Assembly: GCA_015978205.1 (NCBI GenBank)
Contig: JADWMM010000004.1
Location: 1-46,539 of the forward strand
Reading direction: 5' to 3'
From: Alkaliphilus sp. NP8
GTDB taxonomy: Bacteria > Bacillota > Clostridia > Peptostreptococcales > Natronincolaceae
Length of the DNA: 46,539 bases
A program made the translations under genes and the position numbers. Below the pieces are notes generated by a model. The model saw only the letters and a program-made list of their open reading frames with translations. It was not told the DNA's origin and did not search any database. How positions within the stretch are numbered: position 1 is the first letter of the stretch; the number at the start of each line of letters is the position of its first letter. This document shows positions 45,850 through 46,539 of the stretch, in pieces.

Positions 45850-46455
45850 ATGAAATACACAGGAGAAAGAGTTATACCCAAAGTTATGAACCCTAAAAAT
45901 GGAATGCTTATTGAGCATATAGCACGATATGAATTTGCTAAGAAATTTTCTAATGGAAGAGTTTTAGATATTGCTTGTGGATCAGGGTATGGAAGTGAAA
46001 TTATTCTTCAAAATAATTCTAATATGGAAGAATTCGTAGGGATTGATATTTCAGAGGAAGCTATATATTATGCAAAATCTAATTATGGATTTGATAAAAC
46101 ATCATACTATGTGGATGACGCATTAAACCCAAATCTTTATAAGACTTATGGAACTTTCGATACCATAATAAGTTTTGAAACCATTGAACACTTTGAAGGT
46201 GATAAATGTTTTGTTCAAAACTTATATAACCTACTAAAGCCTAATGGTACTTTAATTATATCTACTCCATTTGGAAAAGGAAAAGATAAGCCTTGTTCAT
46301 CACCTTTTCATGTATACCAGTATAAAGAAGAAGAATTTATAGAAATTCTTGAGCCTTTCAGTAATATAACAATGTATCATCAAATCGATACTACAATAGA
46401 AATTCCAAAACCAGAACAAAAATATTACTTAATGGTTGCAGTATGTAAAAAATAA
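45850..46455 (+). CDS. Class I SAM-dependent methyltransferase
   Basis: The 201 residues form a Methyltransf_11/23-type Rossmann domain. Motif I is VLDIACGSGYGSEIIL (about 38-53), the acidic strand-2 residue is in FVGIDISEEAI, motif III-like is TIISFETIEHFEG, and NLLKPNGTLIISTPFGKG follows. The opening MKYTGERVIP is typical of sugar- or glycan-linked methyltransferases in surface clusters, but the substrate cannot be read from the sequence. AAAAGGAGA precedes the ATG. The gene is isolated at the window end, and the last 84 bp after it hold nothing recognisable. Confidence 0.88.
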   Translation: MKYTGERVIPKVMNPKNGMLIEHIARYEFAKKFSNGRVLDIACGSGYGSEIILQNNSNMEEFVGIDISEEAIYYAKSNYGFDKTSYYVDDALNPNLYKTYGTFDTIISFETIEHFEGDKCFVQNLYNLLKPNGTLIISTPFGKGKDKPCSSPFHVYQYKEEEFIEILEPFSNITMYHQIDTTIEIPKPEQKYYLMVAVCKK

Positions 46456-46539
46456 AGAAATTAAAATATATTTTCTTAAATAGTAAAAAGACAATGAATA
46501 GATATATTGTAGTCTAAGTGAGTCTGTAAATAACTTTGT

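Overview
The window is about 46.5 kb of AT-rich DNA from an anaerobic, endospore-forming, Gram-positive bacterium, most likely a member of the Clostridia/Tissierellia. The evidence is the low-GC coding style, strong AGGAGG-type ribosome binding sites, the yabS-yabT-tilS-ftsH sporulation neighbourhood, a LysM-GH18 spore-coat type hydrolase, an AgrD/AgrB/AgrC/AgrA peptide quorum-sensing locus, lysine 2,3-aminomutase, and a complete sodium-pumping methylmalonyl-CoA decarboxylase operon. Only the first ~80 nt of a 16S rRNA gene are present, so the genus cannot be read from the window. Nearly all genes from 1 to 36 kb are on the minus strand; 36.4-41.2 kb is on the plus strand.

Region by region: 1-520 holds the 5' end of a 16S rRNA gene with its structured leader and two near-consensus promoters. 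0.6-2.8 kb is greA-lysS behind its own promoter. 2.9-7.4 kb carries a conserved protein of uncertain function, dusB, coaX, an ECF vitamin-transporter S component preceded by a ~100-nt structured leader, and birA. 7.6-14.7 kb is one operon that converts succinyl-CoA to propionyl-CoA (two-subunit B12 mutase, MeaB chaperone, epimerase) and couples the decarboxylation to Na+ export (biotin-dependent MmdA, OadG-like subunit, biotin carrier, membrane subunit B). BirA, encoded nearby, would biotinylate the carrier. 15.1-20.5 kb is ftsH, tilS, yabT-like kinase and yabS-like VWA protein, the Bacillus order without hprT.

20.3-27 kb is the most unusual part. A complete agrA-agrC-agrB-agrD cassette, including a 44-residue AgrD that is easily missed, lies directly upstream of the sporulation genes. 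Its downstream flank is a partly decayed tandem duplication. It contains a truncated yabS copy about 97% identical to the functional one, a truncated DUF881 gene, an agrC-tail copy (78% over 91 ungapped bases) and a recognisable agrB fossil, all at constant offsets. An SH3 protein and a full DUF881 gene sit in the same block.

27-36.2 kb holds kamA, an internally deleted cstA remnant, an FMN reductase, a YesM/YesN-type two-component system beside a secreted lipoprotein flavin reductase with a tandem 10-bp repeat upstream of its promoter, a THUMP RNA methyltransferase and a small membrane protein. 36.4-41.2 kb carries the LysM-GH18 protein, ilvE, a cysteine-desulfurase-like enzyme, a DsrE-family protein and a small basic protein. 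41.4-45.6 kb is a cyclodeaminase-like protein, an M20 amidohydrolase translationally coupled to an LD-carboxypeptidase, and lysA. A SAM methyltransferase closes the window.
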